Shown: in pieces, positions 20,673 to 31,219 of the stretch
Position numbering within the stretch: position 1 is the stretch's first letter
Layout: each line of letters begins with the position of its first letter
Source: Nocardia sp. alder85J
GTDB lineage: Bacteria > Actinomycetota > Actinomycetes > Mycobacteriales > Mycobacteriaceae
DNA length: 64,000 nt
Assembly: GCF_020176955.2 (NCBI RefSeq)
Contig: NZ_JAIUCZ020000002.1
Span: forward strand, 1-64,000
Reading direction: 5' to 3'
Program-made: the position numbers and the translations under genes
Notes under the pieces: generated by a model
The model's database searches: none
What the model was told of the DNA's origin: nothing
The model's input: only the letters and a program-made list of their open reading frames with translations

Positions 20673-22727
20673 TCACACCGTGCCCACCGCGGCGGCCGTC
20701 AGCCGCCGCAACGCCTTCGCCACGACCTCCGGATCCGAGGTCTCCCAGTACGGCGGCAGCGAGGCCCGCAGATAGGAGCCGTAGCGCGCGGTGACCAGCC
20801 GGGGATCGAGAATCGCCACCACGCCGCGATCATCGACACTGCGCAGCAGCCGGCCGGTGCCCTGCGCCAGCAGCAGCGCCGCGTGATTGGCCGCGATGGC
20901 GAGAAAGCCGTTGCCGCCGCGGGATTCGACCGCCTTCTGCCGGGCCACCAGCAGCGGGTCGTCGGGCCGCGGGAACGGGATGCGGTCGAGGATCACCAGG
21001 CTCAGCGACGGGCCGGGCACGTCGACGCCCTGCCACAGCGACAGCGTGCCGAACAGCGAGGTGGCCGGATCGTCGGCGAAGCGCCGCACCAGCACGCCGG
21101 TGGCATCGTCGCCCTGGCACAGGATCGGGGTGTCCAGGCGGCCGCGCAGCGCCTCGGTGGCCGCCTTCGCCGCCCGCATCGAGGAGAACAGGCCGAGTGT
21201 GCGACCGCCGGCGGCGTTGACCAGCCGCTCGATCTCGTCCAGATAGGCCGGGGGCAGGCCGTCGCGCCCCGGGGTGGGCAGATGTTTGGCCACGTAGAGG
21301 ATGCCGGACTTGGCGTGATCGAACGGCGAGCCGACGTCGAGCGCGTTCCAGCGCACCGGGCCCGAATCCGAGGGCGCCTCGGCCCCGTTGGCCAGCGCCG
21401 GATCGACGGTGTGGCCCGACTGCGGCGGCAGCCCCCAGGTGACGGCCAGCGCGTCGAAAGAGCCGCCGATCTGCAAGGTGGCCGAGGCCATGACCACCGT
21501 GGACGTGCCGAACAACCGGCTGCGCAGCAGCCCGCCCACCGACAGCGGCGCCATGTGCAGGCTGCGGCGGGCGATGCCCCGCACCTCCTCCGCGGACAGC
21601 CAGATCACGTCCCGGCGGGCCGCGGGATCCTCGTCCTCGAAGGTGGTGAGCACCCGCACCGCCGCGTCGTGCACCTCCTCCACTCCGGCCAGCGCCTGAT
21701 TGCGGGCCGCGGCGCCCTCCGGATCGGCCGCCGCACCGCCGCCGCTCTGCGGCCCGAGCGCGGTGCGGCAGTTCCAGGCGGCGTCGCGGATCATCGCCAG
21801 CACCGGCGCCGCACCCTCGGGCAACCGGTCCCAGCGGCCGGGCGGTAGCTCCTCCAGCAGTTGATGCCAGGACTCCGCGGCCGCCTCCAGCCGGTCGACC
21901 TCCTGCTCGTCGATCAGCTTGGCGCAGCGGCGGGCGGCGGCGCTGATCGCGGCCGTCGACAGCTCCGCGGTGGCCACGCCGGTGACCCGGTCGACCAGTT
22001 CGTGCGCCTCGTCGACGACGACCACGTCGTGCTCCGGCAGCACCTGGACACCACTGATGGCGTCGATGGCGAGCAGGGCGTGGTTGGTGACGACGACATC
22101 GGCCTGACCCGATTCGGCGCGGGCCTTCTCGGCGAAGCAGTCCACCCCGAACGGGCAGCGGCCCTTGCCCAGGCACTCCCGCGACGACACGCTGACCTGC
22201 CGCCACGCCCGGTCGGTGACACCGGGTACCAACTCGTCCCGGTCGCCGGTCTCGGTGTCGGAGACCCATTCGTTGAGCCGCTGCACCTCGCGGCCGAGTT
22301 TGGAGATGGCGAACGCGTCGAACAGTTCCGCGTCGCCCGGCTCGTCCGGGATCGCGCTGTTGATCTTGTTCAGGCAGAGATAGTTGTTGCGCCCCTTGAG
22401 GATCGCGTACTTGGGCACCCGCCCCAACGCCTTCGACAGCGCCTCCGACAGCCGCGGCAGATCGCGGTCGACCAGCTGGCGCTGGAGTGCGATGGTGGCC
22501 GTCGAGACCACCACCGTGCGGCCGGTCTGCACCGCGTGCCGCAGGCTGGGCACCAGGTAGGCCAGCGACTTGCCGGTGCCGGTGCCGGCCTGCACCGCCA
22601 GATGTTCCTTGGTGTCGATGGAGTGCGCGACCGCCGCCGCCATGGTCTGCTGACCCGTGCGCGCCTTACCGCCGAGCGCCTCGACGGCGGTTGCCAGCAG
22701 GGCCGGGACGGTGGGGAGTTCGGGCAC
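20673..22727 (-). CDS. dinG: DinG-like ATP-dependent DNA helicase
   Basis: Predicted 684-residue XPD/DinG-type 5'-3' helicase. Walker A is GTGTGKS near residue 48 and the DEAH box is VVVDEAHE. A probable iron-sulfur cluster site is made by NYLC and RECLGKGRCPFGVDCF. C-terminal helicase motifs include GTLSLWQGVDVPGPSLSLVI and AQGTGRLLRS. GTG start. Matches Rv1329c by position. Likely acts in DNA repair or R-loop processing. Confidence 0.93.
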   Translation of the reverse strand: MPELPTVPALLATAVEALGGKARTGQQTMAAAVAHSIDTKEHLAVQAGTGTGKSLAYLVPSLRHAVQTGRTVVVSTATIALQRQLVDRDLPRLSEALSKALGRVPKYAILKGRNNYLCLNKINSAIPDEPGDAELFDAFAISKLGREVQRLNEWVSDTETGDRDELVPGVTDRAWRQVSVSSRECLGKGRCPFGVDCFAEKARAESGQADVVVTNHALLAIDAISGVQVLPEHDVVVVDEAHELVDRVTGVATAELSTAAISAAARRCAKLIDEQEVDRLEAAAESWHQLLEELPPGRWDRLPEGAAPVLAMIRDAAWNCRTALGPQSGGGAAADPEGAAARNQALAGVEEVHDAAVRVLTTFEDEDPAARRDVIWLSAEEVRGIARRSLHMAPLSVGGLLRSRLFGTSTVVMASATLQIGGSFDALAVTWGLPPQSGHTVDPALANGAEAPSDSGPVRWNALDVGSPFDHAKSGILYVAKHLPTPGRDGLPPAYLDEIERLVNAAGGRTLGLFSSMRAAKAATEALRGRLDTPILCQGDDATGVLVRRFADDPATSLFGTLSLWQGVDVPGPSLSLVILDRIPFPRPDDPLLVARQKAVESRGGNGFLAIAANHAALLLAQGTGRLLRSVDDRGVVAILDPRLVTARYGSYLRASLPPYWETSDPEVVAKALRRLTAAAVGTV

Positions 22728-22773
22728 CCAGGCAGACTACTGCCACCCGCCGACAACTGCCGCCGGTGCCCGG

Positions 22774-23355
22774 TCAGGACTCCAGGTTACCGGTGAGTTC
22801 GATTCCGGCGGAACGCATTTCGCCCAGCACCCGGTCCAGGGTGGCGGGTGTGACGGCGGCGGTGAGGCCCAGCAGCACCCGGGTGCCGAACCCCGCGGCG
22901 GCCGCGTCCAGGGCGGTGGCCCGGACACAGTGGTCGGTGGCGATACCGCACACGTCGACGGTCTCGATCCCGTTGGCGCGCAACCAGTTCGCCAGGCCGG
23001 CCCCGTCCGCGGCGCTGCCCTCGAAACCCGAGTACGCGGCGCTGTAGGCGCCCTTGGAGAAGACCTCCGCGATCCGGGCGGTGTCGAGATCGGGATGGAA
23101 ATCGGCGCCGGGCGTGCCGACGCGGCAGTGCGGCGGCCAGCTGTCGACGTAGTCCGGCTCCGCGGAGAAGTGAGCGCCCGGGTCGATGTGGTAGTCGCGG
23201 GTGGCCACGATCGTGGCGTAGTCGGCGACGCCGAGATACTCGCTGATCCGCTCGGCCACCGCGGCGCCACCGGCGACGGCCAGCGAACCGCCCTCACAGA
23301 AGTCGTTCTGCACGTCGACGACGATGAGCGCCCTGGTACCGGTCGGGGAAGTCAT
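22774..23355 (-). CDS. pncA: Nicotinamidase (pyrazinamidase) PncA
   Basis: Predicted 193-residue isochorismatase-fold amidase converting nicotinamide to nicotinate. The catalytic triad is visible as Asp14 (VVDVQNDFC), Lys101 (VFSKGAYS) and Cys143 (ATDHCVRAT); metal ligands Asp54, His56 and His62 lie in RDYHIDPGAHFS. ATG 23355 follows GAGG. It sits 43 bp downstream of pncB on the same strand, so the two consecutive steps of nicotinamide salvage are probably one operon. In M. tuberculosis pncA lies elsewhere. Confidence 0.93.
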   Translation of the reverse strand: MTSPTGTRALIVVDVQNDFCEGGSLAVAGGAAVAERISEYLGVADYATIVATRDYHIDPGAHFSAEPDYVDSWPPHCRVGTPGADFHPDLDTARIAEVFSKGAYSAAYSGFEGSAADGAGLANWLRANGIETVDVCGIATDHCVRATALDAAAAGFGTRVLLGLTAAVTPATLDRVLGEMRSAGIELTGNLES

Positions 23356-23398
23356 GGTCTCGCACACCTCGTTTCGCCCGCACCGAACGGGCACGGCT

Positions 23399-24727
23399 TC
23401 ATTGTAGGAAGGTCGTGGGGATCGCGGGCTCTCCGGCGGACAGCTTCAATCCCTCCCACGGCAGGCTCACCAGGCCGCGCGCGACCAGATCGCGGCTCTC
23501 CCGCAGCGTGTGCCGATCATCGGCGATCCGGCCGCCGCGCACCAGCGGGACCAGCAGTTCGCGGGCCTCGAAACCGTCCGGCTCCGGGACGGGCCCGGCC
23601 ACCGGGTAGACGATCTCCTCCACGATCGTGCCGGTCGGGCGGGCCAGGCGCACCGCGGCCTTGGTGCCGCCGCGCGACTCCTTGTGGCTGGAGCGCTTGG
23701 CCACCGGCGTGCCGTCCACCTCGACCAGTTTGTAGACCATCCCGGCGGTGGGCGCGCCCGACCCGGTGACCAGCGAGGTGCCGACGCCGTATACGTCGAC
23801 CGGTTCGGCGCGCAGCGAGGCGATCGCGTATTCGTCCAGATCCCCGGACACCACGATCCGGGTGCCGGTGGCGCCGAGCGTGTCCAGCTGGTCGCGCACC
23901 TGCCGGGCCAGCACGCCGAGATCGCCGGAGTCGATGCGCACACCGCCCAATCCGGGCCCGGCCACCTCGATCGCGGTGGCCACACCCTTGGCGATGTCGT
24001 AGGTGTCGACCAGCAGTGTGGTGCCGAGGCCGAGCGCCTCGATCTGGGTGCGGAACGCGGCGGCCTCGTTCGGCCCGTCCGGCCCGCTGTGCAGCAGGGT
24101 GAACGCGTGCGCGCTGGTGCCGGCGCCGGGAACGCCGAAGCGCCGCACCGCTTCCAGATTGGAGGTGGCGTCGAATCCGGCCAGGTAGGCCGCCCGGGAG
24201 CTGGCGGGTGCGGCCATTTCGTGGGTGCGCCGCGAGCCCATCTCGATCATGCCGCGGCCCCCGGCGGCGCTGACCATGCGGGCCGCCGCCGATGCGATCG
24301 CGCTGTCGTGGTTGAGGATCGACAGGATCAGCGTCTCCAGCAACACGCATTCGGCGAAACTGCCGCGTACCGACAGGATCGGCGAGCCCGGGAAATACAG
24401 TTCGCCCTCGCGATATCCGTCGATGTCACCGCCGAAGCGGTACTCGCGCAGCCATTCCTGTGTGCGGTCGTCCAGCACCCCGGCCGTCACCGCGAGTTCC
24501 GCTTCGCCGAATCGGAAGTCGGCCAAGGCGTCCAGCACTCGTCCGATGCCGGCCACCACACCGTAGCGACGACCATTTGGCAAACGCCTGGCGAATACTT
24601 CGAAACTGCAACGCCGATGCGCCGACCCGTCGGTCAGCGCGGCGGAGAGCATGGTCAGTTCGTACTGATCGGTCAGTAGGGCGGTACTGGCCGCGGCGGT
24701 GCCGTTGGCATCCGAGGTGTCCACCAC
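23399..24727 (-). CDS. pncB: Nicotinate phosphoribosyltransferase PncB
   Basis: Predicted 442 residues, converting nicotinate and PRPP to nicotinate mononucleotide in NAD salvage. Visible motifs include [36 protein letters not shown] and [20 protein letters not shown], and [14 protein letters not shown] start. The position next to dinG and divergent from clpS matches Rv1330c (pncB1). Confidence 0.94.
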   Translation of the reverse strand: MVDTSDANGTAAASTALLTDQYELTMLSAALTDGSAHRRCSFEVFARRLPNGRRYGVVAGIGRVLDALADFRFGEAELAVTAGVLDDRTQEWLREYRFGGDIDGYREGELYFPGSPILSVRGSFAECVLLETLILSILNHDSAIASAAARMVSAAGGRGMIEMGSRRTHEMAAPASSRAAYLAGFDATSNLEAVRRFGVPGAGTSAHAFTLLHSGPDGPNEAAAFRTQIEALGLGTTLLVDTYDIAKGVATAIEVAGPGLGGVRIDSGDLGVLARQVRDQLDTLGATGTRIVVSGDLDEYAIASLRAEPVDVYGVGTSLVTGSGAPTAGMVYKLVEVDGTPVAKRSSHKESRGGTKAAVRLARPTGTIVEEIVYPVAGPVPEPDGFEARELLVPLVRGGRIADDRHTLRESRDLVARGLVSLPWEGLKLSAGEPAIPTTFLQ

Positions 24728-24834
24728 GTCACTGTAGACACGTCCCGGCGGTGGGTGGAGGCCGTCATCTCGAAAAGGACAATCCGCATGCCGCGAGTGT
24801 TGTTTCCCGCGAGCCGAGTCGTACCCTGAAGGTT

Positions 24835-25191
24835 ATGGGTCTGTGCATGGAGGACGCTGTCCGGGTCGTCGTCTGTCCGGCCGACGTTGTCGAACGGATG
24901 TCGGCGGCGCAGGCAACGCCTGAAGCGGTCGAGGTCACCGAGATCCTGGAGGCCGAGGATCGGCCGTGGGTCACGGTCGTCTGGGACGACCCGGTGAATC
25001 TGATGCACTACGTGACCTACATCTTCCAGAAGCTGTTCGGCTACAGCAAATCCAAGGCAACCGAACTCATGCTCAAGGTCCACAACGAGGGCAAGGCAGT
25101 CGTCTCGTCCGGCTCCCGGGACAAGATGGAGCACGACGTCCAACGACTACACGCGGCCGGACTCTGGGCCACCATGCAGCGTGACGATTGA
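24835..25191 (+). CDS. clpS: ATP-dependent Clp protease adaptor ClpS
   Basis: Predicted 118 residues. The ClpS core begins near residue 43 with [20 protein letters not shown] and contains [21 protein letters not shown] and [10 protein letters not shown]. It delivers N-degron substrates to ClpC/ClpAP. The roughly 40-residue N-terminal extension with three cysteines or thiol-adjacent residues is longer than usual; ATG 24847 is an alternative start. AAGG precedes ATG 24835. Confidence 0.9.
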   Translation: MGLCMEDAVRVVVCPADVVERMSAAQATPEAVEVTEILEAEDRPWVTVVWDDPVNLMHYVTYIFQKLFGYSKSKATELMLKVHNEGKAVVSSGSRDKMEHDVQRLHAAGLWATMQRDD

Positions 25192-25213
25192 TCGGGGCGA
25201 CTACCGTAAGCCC

Positions 25214-25783
25214 GTGCGCAAATGGAGCAGGAAGAACTCGCTGAGCGGGCTCAAGCTGCGGTCCGAAATGGATGCGCGAGAGGCCGAGGTACTGCGTTCG
25301 CTGGTGGGCGCGGTGACCGGCCTGCTCGCCGACCGGGCCCGCTCCGCCCCCGAAGACGATCTGGCCGCCCTCACCGGGTTACGGACCGGCAACAGTACAC
25401 CGCCGGACGATCCGCGACTGGCCCGGCTGCTACCGGAATTCCATCGCAGTGAACCGGGCTCGCCGGATGCCGACCGCGCCGATCTCAACAGCGCGCTGCG
25501 CAGCCTGCACGAGCCCGACATCATCGAGGCGAAGGTGGCGGCCGGCTCGGTGCTGCTGGACACGCTGCCCGCCCACGGCGGCAAGATCGTGCTCACCCCC
25601 GAGCAGGCCGACGCCTGGCTGACCGCCCTCAACGACGTCCGGCTCGCCCTGGGCACCGCGCTCGGCGTCGATGCCGACACCCCCGACCATCTCGACCCGC
25701 ACGATCCGCGCGCCCCGCACCTGGACGTCTACCACTGGCTCACCTGGATGCAGGATTCGCTGCTCCAGGCGATGAGTTCGTGA
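25214..25783 (+). CDS. DUF2017 family protein
   Basis: Predicted 189 residues, all-helical in appearance, matching the Rv1332 family that always follows clpS. Visible are LRSEMDAREAEVLRSLVGAV and DVYHWLTWMQDSLL. The GTG at 25214 (VRKWSRKN) fits the usual family start; an earlier GTG at 25181 would overlap clpS by 11 bases. Function unknown; a ClpS-linked role is inferred only from conserved linkage. Confidence 0.82.
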   Translation: MRKWSRKNSLSGLKLRSEMDAREAEVLRSLVGAVTGLLADRARSAPEDDLAALTGLRTGNSTPPDDPRLARLLPEFHRSEPGSPDADRADLNSALRSLHEPDIIEAKVAAGSVLLDTLPAHGGKIVLTPEQADAWLTALNDVRLALGTALGVDADTPDHLDPHDPRAPHLDVYHWLTWMQDSLLQAMSS

Positions 25784-25793
25784 ACGGTCGGAC

Positions 25794-26855
25794 ATGAAGA
25801 TCGAGACCGGGCCGCGCAACGCCCTGACCGATGTCGCCGGGTTGCTCGTCGGTCACCACCACGAACTGGACGCGACGGCCACCAAGGGCGCCGGAGCCGC
25901 CACCGGATCCACGGTGATCCGCGCACCCGGCGGCGTGACGGCGGCGGTCGACATCCGCGGCGGTGGTCCGGGCACCCGCGAGACGGATCTGCTGGACCCG
26001 CACAACACCGTGCGCCGCGTCCACGCGATCCTGCTCACCGGCGGCAGCGCCTACGGGCTGGCCGCCGCCGACGGCGTGATGCGCTGGCTGGAGGAACACG
26101 GCGAGGGCCTCGCGATGGACGCCGCCGATCCGGCGAAGGTGGTGCCGGTGGTGTCCGGCGCGGTGATCTTCGACCTTCCGCTGGGCGCCTGGGACATCCG
26201 GCCCACCGCCGAATTCGGCTACCGCGCCGCCGCCGCGGCGGGGACGGACGTCGCACGTGGGTGCGTCGGCGCGGGCACCGGCGCTCAGGCCGGGGTGCTG
26301 AAGGGCGGGATCGGCACCGCGAGCGTCCGGATCGCCGACGGCACCGCCGCCGGATGCACGGTCGCGGCGCTGGTGGCGGTCAACGCCGCCGGATCCGTCT
26401 TCGATCCGCGCACCGGACTGCCGTGGGGGGTGGGCAGCGACGGCGCCGACCACTTCGGCCTGAGCCCCGGCACGCCGGACCAATTGGCCCGGGCCGCCGC
26501 GCTACCGCCGAAGGGCACCTCGCTCAACACCACCATCGGCGTGGTCGCCACCGATGCCGTCCTGGAATCCGGCGAGGCGAAACGACTGGCCATGGCTGCC
26601 CACGACGGCCTGTCCCGGGCCGTCCGCCCGGCCCACACCCCGCTGGACGGCGACACCTTCTTCGCATTGGCCACCGGCGCCCGCGTCCTCGACCCCGAGG
26701 AGTACGGCCCCAAGGCCCCGATGGCGCACATCCTCCGCGTCGCCGACCTGTGCGCCGCCGCCGCGCTGGCGACCGAGCGGGCGATCGTCGACGGTGTGCT
26801 GTCGGCCCATGGAATCGCCGGAATCCCTTCCTACACAGAGGTTTTCGGCTCCTGA
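25794..26855 (+). CDS. P1-family (DmpA-like) self-processing aminopeptidase
   Basis: Predicted 353 residues of the peptidase S58/DmpA family (Rv1333-like). N-terminal nucleophile hydrolases of this family cleave themselves into two chains; the likely site is in GTSLNTTIGVVATDAVL near residue 244. Other conserved parts are ILLTGGSAYGLAAADGVMRW and GAGTGAQAGVLKGGIGTAS. Start ATG 25794, ten bases after the DUF2017 stop. Probable substrate: N-terminal residues or short peptides. Confidence 0.9.
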   Translation: MKIETGPRNALTDVAGLLVGHHHELDATATKGAGAATGSTVIRAPGGVTAAVDIRGGGPGTRETDLLDPHNTVRRVHAILLTGGSAYGLAAADGVMRWLEEHGEGLAMDAADPAKVVPVVSGAVIFDLPLGAWDIRPTAEFGYRAAAAAGTDVARGCVGAGTGAQAGVLKGGIGTASVRIADGTAAGCTVAALVAVNAAGSVFDPRTGLPWGVGSDGADHFGLSPGTPDQLARAAALPPKGTSLNTTIGVVATDAVLESGEAKRLAMAAHDGLSRAVRPAHTPLDGDTFFALATGARVLDPEEYGPKAPMAHILRVADLCAAAALATERAIVDGVLSAHGIAGIPSYTEVFGS

Positions 26856-27118
26856 GCGGAGCACCACCGGGCACCCGGCCTCCGTGGCGGCCCGAGGCCG
26901 CACTCCCTGGCACGCCGCCGCGGCGCGAGATTTCGCCTGCGCAACGGGTATCGGAGGTCGTCGCCGCGTCGGGGCGGAGCAGCATTCCGGACCGGGCCCG
27001 GCAGTAGGGGGTGCGGGAGGTACCTGGGGGTGGGGTGCCGGGAATAGGCGAATATCCTGGTCCGTTGACGACAGCGGCACGGCTCCTCGGCCGGGCGTGT
27101 CGGGCTGTGAGCGGAAGG

Positions 27119-27556
27119 ATGGCGACTGTGCTGGTGATCAGGGCGGACCTCGTGGACGCGATGGTGGCGCATGCCCGCACCGACCATCCGGACGAGGCCT
27201 GCGGCATCATCGCCGGTCCCGAGGGTTCCGATCGGCCCGAGCGGTTCGTCGCGATGACGAACGCCGAGCGTTCGCCGACCTTCTACCGCTTCGACTCCGG
27301 CGAGCAGCTGCGGGTGTGGCGGGAGATGGACGACCGGGACGAGGAACCGGTGGTGGTCTACCACTCGCACACCGGCACCGAGGCGTACCCCAGTCGCACC
27401 GACGTCTCCTACGCCTCCGAGCCGAACGCGCACTACGTCCTGGTCTCCACCCGTGATCCGGAGCAGCACGAGCTGCGTAGCTATCGCATCCGCGACGGCG
27501 TGATCACCGAGGAACCGGTGCAGGTCGTCCCCGCCTACTCCGACACCGTGGCCTGA
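27119..27556 (+). CDS. mec: Mec, JAMM-family CysO-cysteine peptidase
   Basis: Predicted 145-residue zinc metallopeptidase that releases cysteine from the CysO-cysteine adduct. The JAMM motif is complete: Glu26 (DEACG), His82-Ser-His84 (YHSHTGTEAYPSRTD), Ser92 and Asp95. Start ATG 27119 directly follows GGAAGG; GTG 27128 (VLVIRADL) is the better spaced alternative. It is 43 bp ahead of cysO, the standard mec-cysO-cysM order. In related systems JAMM enzymes also trim sulfur-carrier precursors, which matters because CysO here carries a C-terminal extension. Confidence 0.93.
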   Translation: MATVLVIRADLVDAMVAHARTDHPDEACGIIAGPEGSDRPERFVAMTNAERSPTFYRFDSGEQLRVWREMDDRDEEPVVVYHSHTGTEAYPSRTDVSYASEPNAHYVLVSTRDPEQHELRSYRIRDGVITEEPVQVVPAYSDTVA

Positions 27557-27599
27557 CGCCCGTCGGATCGACAACCGGAACACGAAACAAGGAGTACTC

Positions 27600-27905
27600 A
27601 TGCCGGTGACCGTGTCCATTCCGACCATCATGCGCACCCTCACCGGGGGTGCGAAGCGGGTCGAGGCCAGCGGCGCCACCCTGGCCGCGGTGATCGACGA
27701 CCTGGAGACCAACTACACCGGCCTGCGGGCGAAGCTGCTGTCCGACGGCAAGCTCAACCGGTACGTCAACATCTACGTCGACGACGAGGACGTCCGCTTC
27801 GCCGGTGGGCTCGAGGCCGAGGTGCCCGAGGGCGGCACCGTCACCATCCTCCCGGCTGTCGCCGGTGGAGCCGGCAGTAGTGATGCCGCCGGCGGAGCTC
27901 GCTGA
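27600..27905 (+). CDS. cysO: Sulfur-carrier protein CysO with a C-terminal extension
   Basis: Predicted 101-residue ubiquitin-like sulfur carrier for cysteine synthesis. The fold signature runs through TVSIPTIMRTLTGG, IYVDDEDVRF and TILPAVAGG. In M. tuberculosis CysO the protein ends at that Gly-Gly, which is activated to a thiocarboxylate; here eleven residues (AGSSDAAGGAR) follow Gly90. The added codons hold the GGAG used by cysM. Either a peptidase must remove them or the end arose by a stop-codon change. RBS AAGGAG precedes ATG 27600. Confidence 0.93.
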   Translation: MPVTVSIPTIMRTLTGGAKRVEASGATLAAVIDDLETNYTGLRAKLLSDGKLNRYVNIYVDDEDVRFAGGLEAEVPEGGTVTILPAVAGGAGSSDAAGGAR

Positions 27906-28871
<966 letters not shown>

Positions 28872-28918
28872 TCCGCCGGGTACCCTCGGGGGAGATCCCC
28901 GCGGAGAGGTGGTGGGCG

Positions 28919-29569
28919 ATGACGCTCGACAACGCCGGAACCGACCGGCGCCCCGGCGCGCTGGCCCGGCTGTGGCAGCAGGCGATCGTACTGACCCTGG
29001 GTTTCGTCGCGCTGCTGTACGCGATCGAGGGTATCGACACCGCCACCGGCCACGAACTGGACCAGGGCGGGGTGCGGCCGCGCAGCCTGGAGGGGCTGGA
29101 GGGGGTGGCGTTCGGCCCACTGCTGCATGCCGATTGGGAGCACCTGATCGGAAATACGCTGCCGGTGATCGTGCTCGGGCTGCTCACCCTGCTCACCGGC
29201 ATCGGCCGCGGCCTGGCCGCCACCGCGATCGTCTGGGTGGTCGGCGAATTCGGCACCTGGCTCACCGGCGCGAGCGGCACGATCCATCTGGGCGCGTCGG
29301 TGCTGGTGTTCGGCTGGCTCACCTATCTGATCTCGCGCGGGCTGTTCACCCGCAACCTCTGGCAGATCCTGATCGGTGTGCTGGTCGGCGTGTTCTACGG
29401 CTCCATCCTGTGGGGTGTGCTGCCCGGACAACCCGGAATCTCTTGGCAAGGTCATCTTTTCGGCGCCGTGGGTGGATTGCTGGCCGGCTGGGTACTCTCC
29501 GGAGATGAACGTCGCCGCCGCCGCGAAGGCACCCCTGCACCGGTCGTGCCTCCCTTCGGTCAGGTGTAG
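28919..29569 (+). CDS. Rhomboid family intramembrane serine protease
   Basis: Predicted 216 residues with about six membrane segments. The catalytic Ser127 lies in HLGASVLVFG and the partner His179 in WQGHLFGAVGG; HADWEHLIGNT carries the conserved oxyanion-region His and Asn79. Matches Rv1337 by position and sequence. The C-terminus is a basic cytoplasmic tail. Substrates unknown. Confidence 0.92.
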   Translation: MTLDNAGTDRRPGALARLWQQAIVLTLGFVALLYAIEGIDTATGHELDQGGVRPRSLEGLEGVAFGPLLHADWEHLIGNTLPVIVLGLLTLLTGIGRGLAATAIVWVVGEFGTWLTGASGTIHLGASVLVFGWLTYLISRGLFTRNLWQILIGVLVGVFYGSILWGVLPGQPGISWQGHLFGAVGGLLAGWVLSGDERRRRREGTPAPVVPPFGQV

Positions 29570-29629
29570 CGGCCCGGTGATCGGGGGGATCGCATCGTGA
29601 GCGAGCAGGCAGCGTGGCAGCATGTGGGC

Positions 29630-30397
29630 ATGCGCCTCACCGTCCTCGGGTGCTCGGGCAGTGTGTCCGGCCCGGATTCGCCCGCGTCGGGTTATCTGCT
29701 CACCGGGCCGGGGATGACACCGACGGTGATCGATTTCGGTCCCGGCGTACTGGGTGCGCTGCAACGATTCCAGGATCCGGGCGAGGTCGACATCTTCCTG
29801 ACCCACCTGCACGCGGATCACTGCCTGGACCTGCCCGGCCTGCTGGTCTGGCGGCGCTACCACCCGAATCCGCCGGGCGGCCGCGCCACGCTGCGCGGGC
29901 CGACGGATTCGGCGCTGCGCATCGGCAACGCGTCGGCCGAGGTCGGCGGCGAATCCGACGACTGGTCCGACGTGATCGATCTGCACACCTGGGCCGAGGG
30001 CGCGACCACCGCATTCGGTGCGGGGTACACCGTGACCGCGCGCCGCATGTATCACCCGCCGGAGTCCTACGGCCTGCGCATCACCGGCCCGGCCGGTCGC
30101 ACCCTGGTCTACACCGGCGACACCGCGTTGTGCCCGGCGGTCTTCGAATTGGCCGCGGGCGCGGACGTTTTGCTGGCCGAGGCGTCCTGGACCCACGATC
30201 CGGACAACCGCCCGCCCGGTATCCATCTGTCCGGCACCGAGGCCGGGCTGATCGCCGCCGAGGCCGAGGTCGGTGCATTGCTGCTCACCCACATTCCGCC
30301 GTGGACCGCCCGCGAGGATGTCATCGCCGAGGCGAAGGCCCAGTTCAGTGGCCCGGTGCACGCGGTGTCGCCCGGCGAGGTCATCGATCTGGCCTGA
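29630..30397 (+). CDS. Metallo-beta-lactamase-fold cAMP phosphodiesterase (Rv1339-like)
   Basis: Predicted 255 residues. The metal site THLHADHCLDLPGLLVWRRY, SGTEAGLIAAEAEV and LLLTHIPPWTAREDVIAEAK closely follow M. tuberculosis Rv1339, reported as an atypical class II cAMP phosphodiesterase. ATG 29630 (MRLTVLGCSGSV) fits the family better than GTG 29597. In M. tuberculosis murI lies between the rhomboid gene and this one; here only 27-60 bp separate them. Confidence 0.88.
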   Translation: MRLTVLGCSGSVSGPDSPASGYLLTGPGMTPTVIDFGPGVLGALQRFQDPGEVDIFLTHLHADHCLDLPGLLVWRRYHPNPPGGRATLRGPTDSALRIGNASAEVGGESDDWSDVIDLHTWAEGATTAFGAGYTVTARRMYHPPESYGLRITGPAGRTLVYTGDTALCPAVFELAAGADVLLAEASWTHDPDNRPPGIHLSGTEAGLIAAEAEVGALLLTHIPPWTAREDVIAEAKAQFSGPVHAVSPGEVIDLA

Positions 30398-30460
30398 TCG
30401 CGCCGCTGGTCCCGCGCGGCCGTGCGAAGCCGGGCACCGGGCACCGTCTAGGGTGGGTCC

Positions 30461-31219
30461 GTGTCCAGACGAGCAGACGGCAGGGCGGACGACGAGCTCC
30501 GCGAGGTCAGGATCACCCGGGGTTTCACCACGCATCCGGCGGGTTCGGTGCTGGTGGAGTTCGGGCAGACCAGGGTGATGTGCACCGCGAGCGTCACCGA
30601 CGGCGTGCCGCCGTGGCGCCGCGACTCCGGATCGGGTTGGCTCACAGCCGAATACGCGATGCTACCGGCGGCCACCCACACCCGCAGCGGCCGGGAGTCG
30701 GTGAAGGGCAAGGTCGGTGGCCGCACCCAGGAGATCAGCCGGCTGGTCGGCCGGTCGCTGCGCGCCTGCATCGACCTCGCCGCGATCGGTGAGAACACCA
30801 TCGCCATCGATTGCGATGTGCTGCAAGCCGACGGCGGCACCCGCACCGCCGCGATCACCGGCGCCTACGTGGCGCTGGCCGACGCCGTGACCTACCTCAA
30901 GGCCGCCGGTGCGCTGGCCGACCCACAGCCGTTGTCCTGCATGATCGCCGCGGTCAGCGTCGGCGTGGTCGACGGCCGGGTGCGCCTGGACCTGCCCTAC
31001 GAGGAGGATTCGCGCGCCGAGGTGGACATGAACGTGGTCGCCACCGACACCGGCACCCTGGTGGAGATCCAGGGCACCGGTGAGGGCGCCACCTTCCCGC
31101 GCTCCACCCTGGACAAGATGCTGGATTCCGCGCTGGCCGGTTGTGAGCGGCTGTTCGCCGTCCAGAAGGAGGCGCTGGCGCTGCCGTATCCCGGAGCGCT
31201 GCCGGAGAAGAAGAAGTGA
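30461..31219 (+). CDS. rph: Ribonuclease PH
   Basis: Predicted 252-residue phosphorolytic 3'-5' exoribonuclease that trims tRNA precursors. Visible are [56 protein letters not shown] and [22 protein letters not shown] start. Its stop overlaps the start of the RdgB gene by four bases (GTGA), so the two are one operon, as in Rv1340-Rv1341. Confidence 0.95.
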   Translation: MSRRADGRADDELREVRITRGFTTHPAGSVLVEFGQTRVMCTASVTDGVPPWRRDSGSGWLTAEYAMLPAATHTRSGRESVKGKVGGRTQEISRLVGRSLRACIDLAAIGENTIAIDCDVLQADGGTRTAAITGAYVALADAVTYLKAAGALADPQPLSCMIAAVSVGVVDGRVRLDLPYEEDSRAEVDMNVVATDTGTLVEIQGTGEGATFPRSTLDKMLDSALAGCERLFAVQKEALALPYPGALPEKKK

